Shown piece by piece: positions 8,382 through 17,108 of a stretch of DNA of 64,000 bases; the stretch's first letter is position 1, and every line of letters starts with the position of its first letter. Source of the DNA: Geobacter sp. (GTDB lineage: Bacteria > Desulfobacterota > Desulfuromonadia > Geobacterales > Geobacteraceae); contig PJFC01000001.1 of NCBI GenBank assembly GCA_003574885.1, forward strand, positions 682,001 to 746,000, read 5' to 3'. The translations under genes were made by a program, and so were the position numbers. Under the pieces are notes generated by a model. It did not search any database, had not been told where the DNA came from, and was given only the letters and a program-made list of their open reading frames with translations.

Positions 8382-8714
8382 TCATCGCGGTTCGCAGCCA
8401 CCGTTGCATTTTGCCAGTGCTGCATCGACGACGGCGTAGATCCAGAGGCAGAAAAAACCCGCTAGCAGCAGTCGCGCTAAAGGCGAATGTTGTTGGAGTT
8501 GCTCCATCACGTGGCCCGCATCGATTCCGCCGTGGTTACCGGTCGCCAGAACCAGCTGTCCGACCCCCTGCATGACAAGCCAAAGGGCGGCGAGCAGGAA
8601 GAAGTTTACCAGGATGACAAGAATGATCCCTTTTCGTCGATCACCCTTGTATATTTGCCCCAGTCCGGGCAAAACGAAGGCTGACATGAGGGCTGCCTTG
8701 ATGTTTAGCCGCAT
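8382..8714 (-). CDS. Small membrane protein with PGLGQIYKGDRRKG motif
   Basis: 110 residues with two to three hydrophobic segments. The N-terminal motif (residues 15-28: LPGLGQIYKGDRRKG) is the pattern seen in TM2/DUF5683-like small inner-membrane proteins, where a first helix ends in G-x-Q-x-Y-x-G-x-x-x-x-G. A second segment follows at about residues 30-50 and a third near 80-100. Function is unknown for the family. It stands alone in the leftward direction, with no obvious operon partner. Confidence 0.7.
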   Translation of the reverse strand: MRLNIKAALMSAFVLPGLGQIYKGDRRKGIILVILVNFFLLAALWLVMQGVGQLVLATGNHGGIDAGHVMEQLQQHSPLARLLLAGFFCLWIYAVVDAALAKCNGGCEPR

Positions 8715-8818
8715 GATTAAAAATCCTTTTTCCCGTGCCAGGCCGTCATCCGTGACGGTCTACGGTCTGGAGCGGGGGGAACGGAACTATGGTTGTGCGC
8801 AGAATAAAAATATAAATG

Positions 8819-8847
8819 TTGTTGTCGGAGCTATTTTTTTGTAATAA
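8819..8847 (+). promoter_or_regulatory. Possible promoter very close to the HEAT-repeat gene start
   Basis: TTGTTG and TAATAA are separated by 17 bases. The -10 box ends only 11 bases before the ATG at 8859, so a transcript from here would have almost no leader. No ribosome-binding site is visible before that ATG. Confidence 0.4.
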
Positions 8848-8858
8848 TAGCCCTTGCT

Positions 8859-9440
8859 ATGGAAACGATGACAACGGCAAAACGGCGAGCCGCACTGACA
8901 GCACTGCTGAAGGACACCGATGAAGATGTCCGTCTTGCAGCAGCCAACGCTCTGGAGCGGCTGGAAGGAATCGGCAGTCTGGATGAGGTGCTTGAGCTTC
9001 TGAAAAAAGGAGATCATGCCACCAGGGTCAAGGCCATCTACGCACTGGGGCAGGTCGGGGGAGAGAGGGTGCTGTCGCCGCTCCTGTACTGTATTGCCCG
9101 CCCCGAAGAGGATATCAGGTCTGCTGCCATAGAGGTGCTCGGCCGGCTCGGCTATCCCGGAGCAAAGGGGCCTCTGGTGGAGAAGCTCAAGGACTCGAAT
9201 CCGGCCATTCAGTCCCACGTCATTGCTGCTCTTGGCAATTTCCGGGATCCTTCACTCATCCCGCTGCTGGTTCCCTTTCTCGATGCCGGCGATGGTCTGC
9301 TGGATGCAGAGGCGGTACGGTCACTCGGTAAAATCGGCGCAGCTGAGTGCGAAGAAAAGTTCATCTCCCTGCTCCAGTCTCCCCACACGGTCACCCGGCA
9401 GGCAGCCGCCCTTGCCTTGGGGGAACTGCCGGTCATTTGA
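8859..9440 (+). CDS. HEAT-repeat protein, 193 aa
   Basis: Built almost entirely of about six 31-residue HEAT/PBS-lyase-type repeats (pattern D-x-D-x-x-V-R-x-A-A-x-x-A-L-x-x-L, seen near residues 20, 50, 85, 115, 150 and 180). Such solenoids act as protein-binding scaffolds, often in signalling. There is no signal peptide. The start lacks a good ribosome-binding site and the predicted promoter would give a nearly leaderless mRNA; a second Met lies three codons downstream. It converges with, and overlaps by eight bases, the 3' end of the HD-GYP gene, whose upstream partner is also a HEAT protein. Confidence 0.85.
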   Translation: METMTTAKRRAALTALLKDTDEDVRLAAANALERLEGIGSLDEVLELLKKGDHATRVKAIYALGQVGGERVLSPLLYCIARPEEDIRSAAIEVLGRLGYPGAKGPLVEKLKDSNPAIQSHVIAALGNFRDPSLIPLLVPFLDAGDGLLDAEAVRSLGKIGAAECEEKFISLLQSPHTVTRQAAALALGELPVI

Positions 9441-10770
9441 GATAGCGTGCCACATCGATGTTCTTCAGGAGCGGGTCAACCACTGCCACGATGTTGGCGT
9501 ACCGGTTGCCCGCTTCGTCAGCCAGCCGCAGCATTGGCGGTTCGGCCACCATTTCCCCCCCCGCTTTAATCACCACTTTTACGATAGGAGCATCGTGGTT
9601 GGCAGGATTCGGCCTGACGACGAGGGCAATCTCGTTGTTGTCGAGCCGGACCAGGGTTCCTACCGGATATTTCCCCATCATTTCCACGAACCGTTGCACC
9701 ATGTTGCTGTCAAGGTAGCTGCCTGCGAGCGTTTTTATCTGGTCGAGGGCTGCCTTTGGGTTCATGGGGTTCTGGTAGACCCTGAGGGTGGTGATGGCAT
9801 CGTAGCAATCAGACACCGCTATAATTTCACTCAGTGAGTCAAAGGGAAGCTTCCTTGCCCATTCCGGGTAGCCGAGCCGGTTGCAACGTATGTGATGGCC
9901 CAGAACGGCCTGAGCTACCTGGGGGCTGACTCCCTCCATTTCGCTGATGATCTTTGCCCCGTATTCGGGGTGCTTCTTCATTTCGTCAAATTCGGCAGCG
10001 GAAAGCTTTCCCGGTTTATTGAGTATCTGTTTGTCGACCTGGGTTTTGCCGACGTCGTGGAGAAAACCGGCGATACCGGCTTCCTCGATGCCTGTCTGGT
10101 CGAACCCGAGTGAGGCGGTAAGGGACATGGAGAGAACCCCTACATTGACACTGTGATTGAAGGTGTAGTTGTCGTAGTCCTTGATCATGGACAGGCCGAT
10201 CATGGTTGATGGATCCTTCATGGTGAGAGTGACGAGCTTCTTCACCACGCCGATCACCTTGCCGCCGCTCGGGATTCTCCCTTCCTCGATGTCCTTTAAG
10301 ACGTCGCGGATTACGCCGAGGGCCTCCCCATAGGTTTCGGCAGCCTCGTTCGTCTCTTCGTTGACGGTCAGCTTGATGCTTGCGATCTGCAACTCTTCCA
10401 GTTTTCTGGCTATCTCGGCACCAGTCACACCTTTCTGGGCCAGCAGGGAAATGAAGGTGCTCAGATTTTCCTGCGAGACTCCCCTGCAGATGGTGATGCC
10501 GTTGATCTGCTTTTCTTCGAGGCGAATTGCCAGTTCAGTCACTGCCGGCGTGGGGGTGACGAAGAGGTGTTCCTCTACGAACAGGATACCGTCGACGATT
10601 CCCATATGAATTTCATTGCATGTTGAAAGTATCCCCTGGCAGCCGGCATAAATCTGCTGTAATGGCTGTACTACTGCCGGATGCCCCTCCGGGTAGAGAT
10701 GCAACCCTTTGGTTGCGCCGGATATGAGCGTGGTCAGTCGCTGTGCGTTCTGTAGGCTGATAGATCCCAT
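9433..10770 (-). CDS. HD-GYP domain protein, probable cyclic-di-GMP phosphodiesterase
   Basis: 445 residues. The N-terminal part (about 1-140) is unassigned, with helical character. The HD-GYP domain spans about 190-370: HD in FLHDVGKTQVD, then KKHPEYGA, HHIRCNRLGYPEW in place of the canonical HHERWDGKGYP, and SDCYDAIT with the later VGT. The GYP signature reads GYP within RLGYPEW, so metal and GYP residues are mostly kept. Such domains hydrolyse cyclic di-GMP or related dinucleotides. It lies six bases after a HEAT-repeat gene, clearly one operon. The ribosome-binding site AGGAGA decides the start. Confidence 0.9.
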   Translation of the reverse strand: MGSISLQNAQRLTTLISGATKGLHLYPEGHPAVVQPLQQIYAGCQGILSTCNEIHMGIVDGILFVEEHLFVTPTPAVTELAIRLEEKQINGITICRGVSQENLSTFISLLAQKGVTGAEIARKLEELQIASIKLTVNEETNEAAETYGEALGVIRDVLKDIEEGRIPSGGKVIGVVKKLVTLTMKDPSTMIGLSMIKDYDNYTFNHSVNVGVLSMSLTASLGFDQTGIEEAGIAGFLHDVGKTQVDKQILNKPGKLSAAEFDEMKKHPEYGAKIISEMEGVSPQVAQAVLGHHIRCNRLGYPEWARKLPFDSLSEIIAVSDCYDAITTLRVYQNPMNPKAALDQIKTLAGSYLDSNMVQRFVEMMGKYPVGTLVRLDNNEIALVVRPNPANHDAPIVKVVIKAGGEMVAEPPMLRLADEAGNRYANIVAVVDPLLKNIDVARYLK

Positions 10771-10776
10771 TTTCTC

Positions 10777-12360
10777 CTATCCTGCCAATCGTTCGATATT
10801 GTCGAGCGCTTCACTGCAGGCCCTGCCGAGACCAGCTCCGGCGGACATCCTTGATTTCAGAGCCGGAATCGCGGTTTCATCGCCAATCTGGCCCAGTGCT
10901 GAGGCTGCGGCAGTTTTGAGTTCCTGCCATCGGCGCCAGGCAAACCAGTGCCAGCTCTGAATAAGTCCTGTAAGATGGGAAGTGGCTTTCCGGTCACCGA
11001 TTCGCCCGAGGGCCTGGATGGCTTCCTTTTTCAGGGACAACGATTTCAGGAACAGGTCGCGCTGGGCGACAATCCCGATGAGTGGTTGTAACGCCATCTG
11101 GCTTTTCATGATGCCGAGGGAAAGGATTGCCTGTTTGACGATGGTTATGTCCCGATCATCAAGCATGCCGATGATGGTGGATTCCGCTTCTTTGCCACCG
11201 ATGTTCAGGAGTGCCCGGATAGTTTCCTTCCTGACCCGGGGATCAGGATGACTGACGGCATTTTGCAGCTCTCCCACGCATTCCTGACTGCATATTTCCC
11301 CCAGGATGGTTACCATGTTCCTCACCACATACCAGCGCTCATCCCGCAGTGTCGCGACCAGCGGTGGGATCGCTGCCGGCCCGATCCTGACGATGGCGGT
11401 TGCCAGGGCCTTCCTGTCAAGCAGGTCGTTGGCAATGCAGAGACGCTGGACAAGAACGTACACGACCTTTGTCCCCAACTGCCTCATGATCCGGTAAATC
11501 ATCTCGCAGCTGGATGGGTCACGTTGTTCCAGCTGTTGCAGAAGGAAGTCGGTGGTTGGTCCTGCCGCGACCTGCTCAAGGGAGAAGACGGCATATTCGC
11601 GCTGGATGGTGCTTCTTGCCCCGTCGTCAATCTGCTCCAGGAGTCCCTGCATTACAGGCAGGAGAGGATTCATATCTCCATTGACCTTACAGTTTTCTGC
11701 TTTGCCGAGAAGAGTTCGGGCTAGCAGGAGATAACGGTTGTCGTCCGTTTCGTTTTTCATCAGGGACAACAGCTCGTTGAGGGAATACTCCCTTTCCTCC
11801 TGTGCTTCGGGGGGAGCGATCTCTTCCTCCTGGGGCTCAATATCGTCTTCTTCATCAGCTTCTTCAATTTCCTGCCGTTTCTGCCAGATTACGGAGAGGT
11901 CGATCTCGTTGGGCCATATGGTGGTGATACCGCGCTGAGACATGAGTTTTTCCATGCCGCCGGAGGCATGCACCTGCTGATGGTCAAGGGTAAGAAGCAG
12001 GAGAAAGGCCTGCAGGTCGGTTTCACTCAGATCGGCCAGGAACGTGAGGTGCTGGATGCGGCGGATGAAGAGTTCCCGCGCTACTGATTGGGCCATGGGG
12101 CTGATGTCAGGGAGGACATCGCCGGCATTGTTGACGAACCCCTTGCGGGAGATGTGTAATGTCAGTTCCTGCCCCGCCAGCAGGCGCATCAGGGAACTGT
12201 GGGCGTTGCCCAGGTTTTCCGCGCGGAGAGGGTGCCCCTCCGGATAGAAACTGAGGGCCTTGAGAGCCTTGTGAAGATCGATGAGGGCTGTCCCCAGCAG
12301 TTGTGAGGCATCGTCGGTCGGTTTTACCAGTCTGAGCGGGGTTTCTTTGGTTGTGGTCAT
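10777..12360 (-). CDS. Large HEAT-repeat protein upstream of the HD-GYP gene
   Basis: 527 residues. The N-terminal third (1-180) contains LHKALKALSFYPEGHPLR, a segment echoed in the HD-GYP protein (LISGATKGLHLYPEGHPAV), so the two proteins share an N-terminal module. An acidic linker near residues 165-190 (EEADEEDDIEPQEEEIAPPE-type) follows. The C-terminal half is a run of HEAT repeats (VRKETIRALLNIGG, IVKQAILSLG, KKEAIQALGRIG, KTAAASALGQIG). It is likely a scaffold or sensor working with the HD-GYP enzyme. Divergent from radA, with its own promoter at 12417-12444. Confidence 0.85.
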   Translation of the reverse strand: MTTTKETPLRLVKPTDDASQLLGTALIDLHKALKALSFYPEGHPLRAENLGNAHSSLMRLLAGQELTLHISRKGFVNNAGDVLPDISPMAQSVARELFIRRIQHLTFLADLSETDLQAFLLLLTLDHQQVHASGGMEKLMSQRGITTIWPNEIDLSVIWQKRQEIEEADEEDDIEPQEEEIAPPEAQEEREYSLNELLSLMKNETDDNRYLLLARTLLGKAENCKVNGDMNPLLPVMQGLLEQIDDGARSTIQREYAVFSLEQVAAGPTTDFLLQQLEQRDPSSCEMIYRIMRQLGTKVVYVLVQRLCIANDLLDRKALATAIVRIGPAAIPPLVATLRDERWYVVRNMVTILGEICSQECVGELQNAVSHPDPRVRKETIRALLNIGGKEAESTIIGMLDDRDITIVKQAILSLGIMKSQMALQPLIGIVAQRDLFLKSLSLKKEAIQALGRIGDRKATSHLTGLIQSWHWFAWRRWQELKTAAASALGQIGDETAIPALKSRMSAGAGLGRACSEALDNIERLAG

Positions 12361-12416
12361 AAGTGATCCTTGGCTGTTCTCAGCCGACAGGTGCTCAACA
12401 GGGCAATAGTACGAAT

Positions 12417-12444
12417 TTTATCTTAGTAATGAAAACTTTGTCAA
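12417..12444 (-). promoter_or_regulatory. Promoter for the HEAT/HD-GYP operon
   Basis: Read on the minus strand: TTGACA (12444-12439), 16-base spacer, GATAAA (12422-12417). The perfect -35 box and position about 57 bases before the start codon support it. Confidence 0.65.
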
Positions 12445-12486
12445 ACTTTATACACCCTGCCGGGGATTTTCTTCACCTGGCCTTTG

Positions 12487-12515
12487 TTGACAGCCCGTGG
12501 CAAAGGTACTACTAT
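12487..12515 (+). promoter_or_regulatory. Sigma-70-type promoter of radA
   Basis: TTGACA, 17-base spacer, TACTAT, located 28 bases before the GTG start of radA. Confidence 0.75.
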
Positions 12516-12543
12516 CCTGAAAATCTCCTTAAATGAGGCTCAC

Positions 12544-13893
12544 GTGAAGACCAAAACCCTCTATACCTGTCAAAAATGCGGCTACCAGTCACCCAAGTGG
12601 CTTGGCAAGTGCCCGGACTGTGGTGCCTGGAACAGTCTGGCGGAAGAGATCGTCGGCCCGGGCGGAAGTAAAACGGCCGATGGCGGCTCCGCCTCACCCG
12701 TTTCCATCAACCGGGTGGGGGACGAATCCGAGCACCGCCACACCTGCGGCATTGCGGAACTTGACCGGGTTCTCGGCGGCGGGCTGGTGGAAGGTTCACT
12801 GGTCCTGGTAGGCGGGGATCCGGGGATCGGAAAGTCTACCCTCCTTCTTCAGGCTGCCGACCACCTGGCAAGGTCTGTCGGCAGCGTCCTCTATGTTTCC
12901 GGCGAGGAATCCCCCCAACAGATACGCATGCGCGGTGCCCGTATGAAGGTAAATGCTCCGGAGCTGCTCATTCTGGCGGAGACAATGCTGGAAAAGATCC
13001 TGACCCAGGTCCATCGCCTCAAGCCGGGAGTGCTGGTGGTCGATTCCATCCAGACGGTATTCACTTCTGCCCTGGAATCGGCGCCGGGGAGCGTGAGCCA
13101 GGTTCGTGAAGTGGCGGGACGCCTGATGATGCTGGCCAAGGGGAGCGGCATCCCTGTTTTCATCGTCGGACATGTAACCAAGGATGGTTCCATTGCCGGT
13201 CCCCGGGTGCTTGAGCACATGGTTGACACCGTTCTCTATTTCGAGGGGGATGCAGGTCATCCCTTCCGTATTCTGCGGGCCGTCAAGAACCGGTTCGGCT
13301 CAACCAATGAGATCGGCGTGTTCGAGATGAAAGAGGGAGGGCTGAGCGAAGTGCAGAACCCGTCAGAACTCTTCCTCGCCGAGCGGCCACTGGGTGTTTC
13401 CGGATCGGTCGTAGTCGCGACCCTTGAGGGGAGTCGCCCCCTGCTCGTCGAACTGCAGGCCCTGGTAACCACGTCGTCCTTCGGTGTCCCCCGTCGTACC
13501 ACCATCGGTGTGGATCACAACCGGCTGGCGCTTCTCGTCGCTGTGCTGGAGAAGAAAGTGGGGTTGAGCCTGGCGGGACAGGACATCTTCCTCAATGTTG
13601 CCGGCGGGGTGCGGCTGAACGAACCGGCCGCCGACCTGGGAATGGTGGTGGCGGTGGCGTCAAGCCATCTGGACAAGACCGTGGAGCCTAAAACTATCCT
13701 GCTCGGCGAAGTGGGGCTTGCGGGAGAGGTCAGGGGGATCACCCAGCCGGAGCTGCGGGCCAGGGAGGCCGCCAAGCTCGGTTTCAGCCGCTGTCTCATG
13801 CCTGCGGGCAACATCAAGCAGGTAAAAGGAATAAAGGGTTTGGAGCTGGTCGGGGTGAAATCGGTAGAGGAGACGATGGAAAAGCTCTTCTGA
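12544..13893 (+). CDS. radA: DNA repair protein RadA (Sms)
   Basis: 449 residues from the GTG at 12544, which has a GAGG upstream; the longer frame from 12484 begins inside the promoter. The N-terminal zinc finger is C-x2-C-x10-C-x2-C (CQKCGYQSPKWLGKCPDCG, residues 9-27). The RecA-like ATPase has Walker A GGDPGIGKST near residue 95 and the RadA-specific KNRFG motif near 250. The C-terminal third is the Lon-protease-like domain. RadA is a branch-migration helicase in recombination repair. The dksA gene follows after a 95-base gap. Confidence 0.97.
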   Translation: MKTKTLYTCQKCGYQSPKWLGKCPDCGAWNSLAEEIVGPGGSKTADGGSASPVSINRVGDESEHRHTCGIAELDRVLGGGLVEGSLVLVGGDPGIGKSTLLLQAADHLARSVGSVLYVSGEESPQQIRMRGARMKVNAPELLILAETMLEKILTQVHRLKPGVLVVDSIQTVFTSALESAPGSVSQVREVAGRLMMLAKGSGIPVFIVGHVTKDGSIAGPRVLEHMVDTVLYFEGDAGHPFRILRAVKNRFGSTNEIGVFEMKEGGLSEVQNPSELFLAERPLGVSGSVVVATLEGSRPLLVELQALVTTSSFGVPRRTTIGVDHNRLALLVAVLEKKVGLSLAGQDIFLNVAGGVRLNEPAADLGMVVAVASSHLDKTVEPKTILLGEVGLAGEVRGITQPELRAREAAKLGFSRCLMPAGNIKQVKGIKGLELVGVKSVEETMEKLF

Positions 13894-13988
13894 ACATGGT
13901 TGTTCCATCCACATTGGAAAATTTTCCTTTACTTGACGCGGAAATTTTCTTAATATTAAAAGGATTTATACGCCGACGGAGAGTATAT

Positions 13989-14345
13989 ATGGACGCAGAA
14001 AAACTGGAATATTTTCGAGGTATGTTGTTGGAGGAGATGCACACTCTTCTGGGTGAAGCCGGCAAGACAGTCTCTGAAATGACGGCGGACAACACCAATT
14101 TCCCCGACCCGAATGACCGGGCAACCCAGGAATCGGACCGCAATTTCGAATTGCGCATCAGGGACAGGGAACGGAAGCTGATCAACAAGATCAGGGAGGC
14201 CCTGGAGCGGATCGATGAAGGTTCATTCGGTACCTGCGAGATGTGTGGCGAGGACATCAGCGAGGGGAGGCTCAAGGCCCGGCCGGTGACGACCCTCTGC
14301 ATCGATTGCAAGATCGAAGAAGAAAAGCGCGAAAAAATCCCCTGA
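13989..14345 (+). CDS. dksA: DksA/TraR-family zinc-finger regulator
   Basis: 118 residues from the ATG at 13989; the in-frame extension to 13896 is rejected because it begins at once after radA. A coiled coil (residues 1-75) carries the NDRATQESDRNFELRIRDRE stretch with the acidic tip of DksA. The C-terminal zinc finger is C-x2-C-x17-C-x2-C (CEMCG..CIDC). DksA binds the RNA polymerase secondary channel and, with ppGpp, adjusts rRNA and amino-acid promoters. The preceding gap is AT-rich and has TTGACG at 13934, a candidate -35, but the -10 is ambiguous. Confidence 0.93.
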   Translation: MDAEKLEYFRGMLLEEMHTLLGEAGKTVSEMTADNTNFPDPNDRATQESDRNFELRIRDRERKLINKIREALERIDEGSFGTCEMCGEDISEGRLKARPVTTLCIDCKIEEEKREKIP

Positions 14346-14403
14346 AACGCTGACTTCCCCTCACGGTTTCCCCTTCCCCCAGCGGGGCGCTTCCGGAGCA
14401 CAC

Positions 14404-16749
14404 ATGGCCGACCTGGACCGATATAGCCTGCTGAGTCATGCGGTAAGGATAGCCAACTCCGCCAATCTTTCCTATCCGACACGATTGAAAACCCTTGCCC
14501 AAACGGTAGAACAGACCCTCCTCCCTTTTTCCTGCGCCATTTACAGTTTTGACGAAGAACAGCACAGCCTTACCCTCCTGGCGACAGGAAGTGGTGCAGG
14601 CCGTTCCTTGCCCAGCTCCGTTCCGCTCGGGGAAGGGGTGGTTGGGCGTTGTGCCACGCTGAAATCAGTCGTGCATGATGCGGGCACTCAACGTCTTAAC
14701 GCTGAAGCGTTGCAGGGGGGAGGCGAACATGTCATTGCTCTGCCGATACAGGCTTCCGGCCGGCTGTATGGTGTAATGACCCTTGTCGGAATGCCTGACG
14801 GCCCCTTTTCGCCCGCTGAAGCAATGGCGGCGATGGAGGATGTGCCGGTGGTTGTTGCCGGCATCATGCAAGGGTTCAGACTTGCAAACGGTTCTACCCG
14901 GCGTGTCAAGAACCTGACTATTCTGAGCGATCTGGGACAGATGCTGAACAAGTCAGCCCCTCCCCGTTCCCTCATCCCCCAGATCCTTACTACCAGCCAT
15001 GCCTATGCCGGAGCGTGCTGCACCCTGCTCCGCCTGAATGGGAGGGGGGGGATACCAGGTGGACTCTATCGGAAGTGCCGCTCCCGCTTTCGCCCCGTAC
15101 TGCCGACACTCCTCGATATCGAGCAGGACTGCTCGGCCAGGGCACTGGCAAGCGGGGTGCCTATCCTGACACGGGATCTGGTCAGTGCGGAGGATATCCC
15201 CCTTTCGTACATCTGTGTACCCCTCAGTTTTGAATCCAAAATCATGGGTAGTATCACCTTTTTCGGCAAACAGGAGCTGAATGGTCCCCGCCAGAATCTG
15301 GACGAGGAGGATCGGGAGCTGTTCGAGAGCATGGCCATACTCATCTCCAATGCCCTTGCCGGTGCAGCCAATTACCAGCAGATGCTTACCCTGAGCATTG
15401 AAAACGACAAGAAGCTGAAAGAGCTCTCCTTTCTCTACCGGATCAGCAACACCATGCTTTCCACAATCCGTCTCAACAAGCTGATCCATCTCATCCTTAC
15501 CGCCCTTACCGCAGGTGAGAATCCATTCTTCGACCGGGCCATGCTGTTCCTCATCAACAAGCGCTCCGGCGTTATGCAGGGGATGCTCGGTGTGACCCGG
15601 GAGACGTCGGCAGGTCTCCCTGAGCCAATGACTGACCTTGAGGATCTGCTGACCAGCCGCTGGGACATTACCGAAGAAGATATTGCCCGCCAACTTGACT
15701 CAGAATTCAGCCGCCAGGTCAGGTCGAGCCGCCTTGGGCTTAACAGGTTCCAAAACATATCGACACGGGCGGTACACGAAAAACGCCTCGTTTTTGTGCC
15801 GAATGTGACCGCAGAGAAGCGAGGGGACCGGGAATTCATTCGACGTTTCGGGATCACATCCTTTGCCTCGGCTCCCCTCATTGCCCGGGAAGAAGTTGTC
15901 GGGGTGATGTTGATCGATAATGGTATAAGCAACCGTCCCATCAGTAAGGAGGACCTTGGGTTCCTGCAGCTTTTCAGCAATCAGGCGGGGATGGCCATTG
16001 AAAACTCGATCCTCTACAACCGGATCGAGGATGCCAATCGCAGCCTGAGGGAAGCCCAGGAGAGACTTATCCAGGGGGAGCGCCTGGCAACCATCGGTGA
16101 GATGGCGGCGGGCATCGCCCATGAACTGAAAGGCCCGCTGGTGTCGATCGGCGGTTTTGCCCGGCGCCTGGAGCGGAAGCTATCTGAGCAGAGCGCCGAA
16201 TGGGAATATGCCGACACCATCGTTCGGGAAGTCTTGCGACTGGAAAAGATGCTCACCGACATCCTCTCGTTTACCAAGAAAACCACAATCTGTTACAGCT
16301 GCTGCTACATCACCGATATCATCGAGGATGCCCTTTCAGTAGTGGCGCTGGCTTTCCAGGAGAGCCACATTCGGATCGTCAGGCGATTCCCCCGCAACTC
16401 AATTTCATTGATGGCCGATGGCAAACAGTTGGAACAGGTTTTCCTTAATATTCTTTTCAACGCCCAGGAAGTCATGAAAGAAGGGGGCGAACTGGTGATC
16501 ACGGTTGGTTCTGCCAGGGTGGCCGGAAAGAAGGGGGTGGTGGTGAAGATTGCAGATACCGGCGGGGGGATACCCCTGAAGGTACTCAACAATATCTTCA
16601 ACCCGTTTTACACCACCAAGGAAACCGGGACTGGTCTGGGACTGCCCATTTCCAACCGGATCGTCACGAACCACGGGGGCAAAATCCAGATTGAAAACCG
16701 GCCGGGAGAGGGAGCGACCTTTTCAGTGCTTCTGCCGCTGAACTTATGA
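14404..16749 (+). CDS. Soluble GAF-domain sensor histidine kinase
   Basis: 781 residues with no transmembrane segment. At least two, probably three GAF domains occupy residues 20-545 (GVMTLVGMPDGPF, LSFESKIMGSITFFGKQ and LIAREEVVGVMLIDNG are typical GAF strands). A HisKA domain follows with the phospho-acceptor His in AAGIAHELKGPL near residue 573. The HATPase domain carries the N-box (FLNILFNAQEVM), G1 (DTGGGI), the F-box (FNPFYTTK) and G2 (GTGLGLPI). It likely senses a soluble ligand or redox state in the cytoplasm. No response regulator is adjacent. It starts 58 bases after dksA and may be in the same transcription unit. Confidence 0.92.
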   Translation: MADLDRYSLLSHAVRIANSANLSYPTRLKTLAQTVEQTLLPFSCAIYSFDEEQHSLTLLATGSGAGRSLPSSVPLGEGVVGRCATLKSVVHDAGTQRLNAEALQGGGEHVIALPIQASGRLYGVMTLVGMPDGPFSPAEAMAAMEDVPVVVAGIMQGFRLANGSTRRVKNLTILSDLGQMLNKSAPPRSLIPQILTTSHAYAGACCTLLRLNGRGGIPGGLYRKCRSRFRPVLPTLLDIEQDCSARALASGVPILTRDLVSAEDIPLSYICVPLSFESKIMGSITFFGKQELNGPRQNLDEEDRELFESMAILISNALAGAANYQQMLTLSIENDKKLKELSFLYRISNTMLSTIRLNKLIHLILTALTAGENPFFDRAMLFLINKRSGVMQGMLGVTRETSAGLPEPMTDLEDLLTSRWDITEEDIARQLDSEFSRQVRSSRLGLNRFQNISTRAVHEKRLVFVPNVTAEKRGDREFIRRFGITSFASAPLIAREEVVGVMLIDNGISNRPISKEDLGFLQLFSNQAGMAIENSILYNRIEDANRSLREAQERLIQGERLATIGEMAAGIAHELKGPLVSIGGFARRLERKLSEQSAEWEYADTIVREVLRLEKMLTDILSFTKKTTICYSCCYITDIIEDALSVVALAFQESHIRIVRRFPRNSISLMADGKQLEQVFLNILFNAQEVMKEGGELVITVGSARVAGKKGVVVKIADTGGGIPLKVLNNIFNPFYTTKETGTGLGLPISNRIVTNHGGKIQIENRPGEGATFSVLLPLNL

Positions 16750-16760
16750 CAAATTTTGCT

Positions 16761-16788
16761 TTGCTTGCGGAACGGTTTGAGGTATAAA
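16761..16788 (+). promoter_or_regulatory. Promoter of the tRNA-Ala gene
   Basis: TTGCTT, 16-base spacer, TATAAA, followed after 44 bases by the mature tRNA 5' end. A G/C-rich discriminator-like stretch (ACGAAC..CGAGG) follows the -10. Confidence 0.55.
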
Positions 16789-16832
16789 ATACGAACACTC
16801 GAGGGGAATTGAACCGCGGGTAACTGGTTCAA

Positions 16833-16908
16833 GGGGATGTAGCTCAGCTGGGAGAGCGATGCGTTCGCAACGCATAGGTCGACGGTTCGATCCCGTTCAT
16901 CTCCACCA
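16833..16908 (+). tRNA. tRNA-Ala (anticodon CGC)
   Basis: The 76-base cloverleaf folds fully. The acceptor stem GGGGATG/CATCTCC includes the G3:U70 wobble pair that identifies alanine tRNAs. The D arm is GCTC..GAGC, the anticodon arm ATGCG-TTCGCAA-CGCAT with anticodon CGC (reads GCG), and the T arm GACGG-TTCGATC-CCGTT. The CCA end is encoded. It is the integration target of the adjacent island: the integrase gene starts 200 bases downstream and a degenerate copy of its 3' end lies at 23241-23255. Confidence 0.95.
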
Positions 16909-16910
16909 AT
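16895..16910 (+). other. Left attachment site (attL core) within the tRNA 3' end
   Basis: GTTCATCTCCACCAAT at the tRNA-Ala 3' end matches GTTCATCCCACCAAT at 23241-23255 with a single missing base. The tRNA remains intact because the element supplies the 3' end. Confidence 0.6.
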
Positions 16911-16943
16911 TAGAAGTCCAACTTAATATAAAGTAGTACAAGA

Positions 16944-16968
16944 AGCCTTGAGAAATCAGGGCTTTTTT
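16944..16968 (+). terminator. Terminator after tRNA-Ala
   Basis: AGCCTTGA-GAAA-TCAGGGCT hairpin (one G-T pair) followed by TTTTTTG. Confidence 0.8.
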
Positions 16969-17016
16969 GTTTTTAATGTCCAGATGTATCCATAGTGGTA
17001 TACTTAAATCCAGAGA

Positions 17017-17095
17017 TTTTTGGGGTATATTTTATATAGAAATACCCCGAACGGAAAACTGCTACCCCAAAAAAGAAGGGACAGATACCCCAAAA
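17017..17095. repeat. Cluster of four ATACCCCAAAA-type sites at the left end of the island
   Basis: TTTTTGGGGTAT (17017-17028, inverted), ATACCCCGAA (17042-17051), CTACCCCAAAAAA (17062-17074) and ATACCCCAAAA (17085-17095) lie between attL and the integrase gene. A fifth copy, TTTTTTGGGGTAT, is at 23165-23177 near the right end. The pattern fits integrase arm-type or excisionase binding sites. Confidence 0.6.
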
Positions 17096-17108
17096 GGAGG
17101 AAGCTGCC

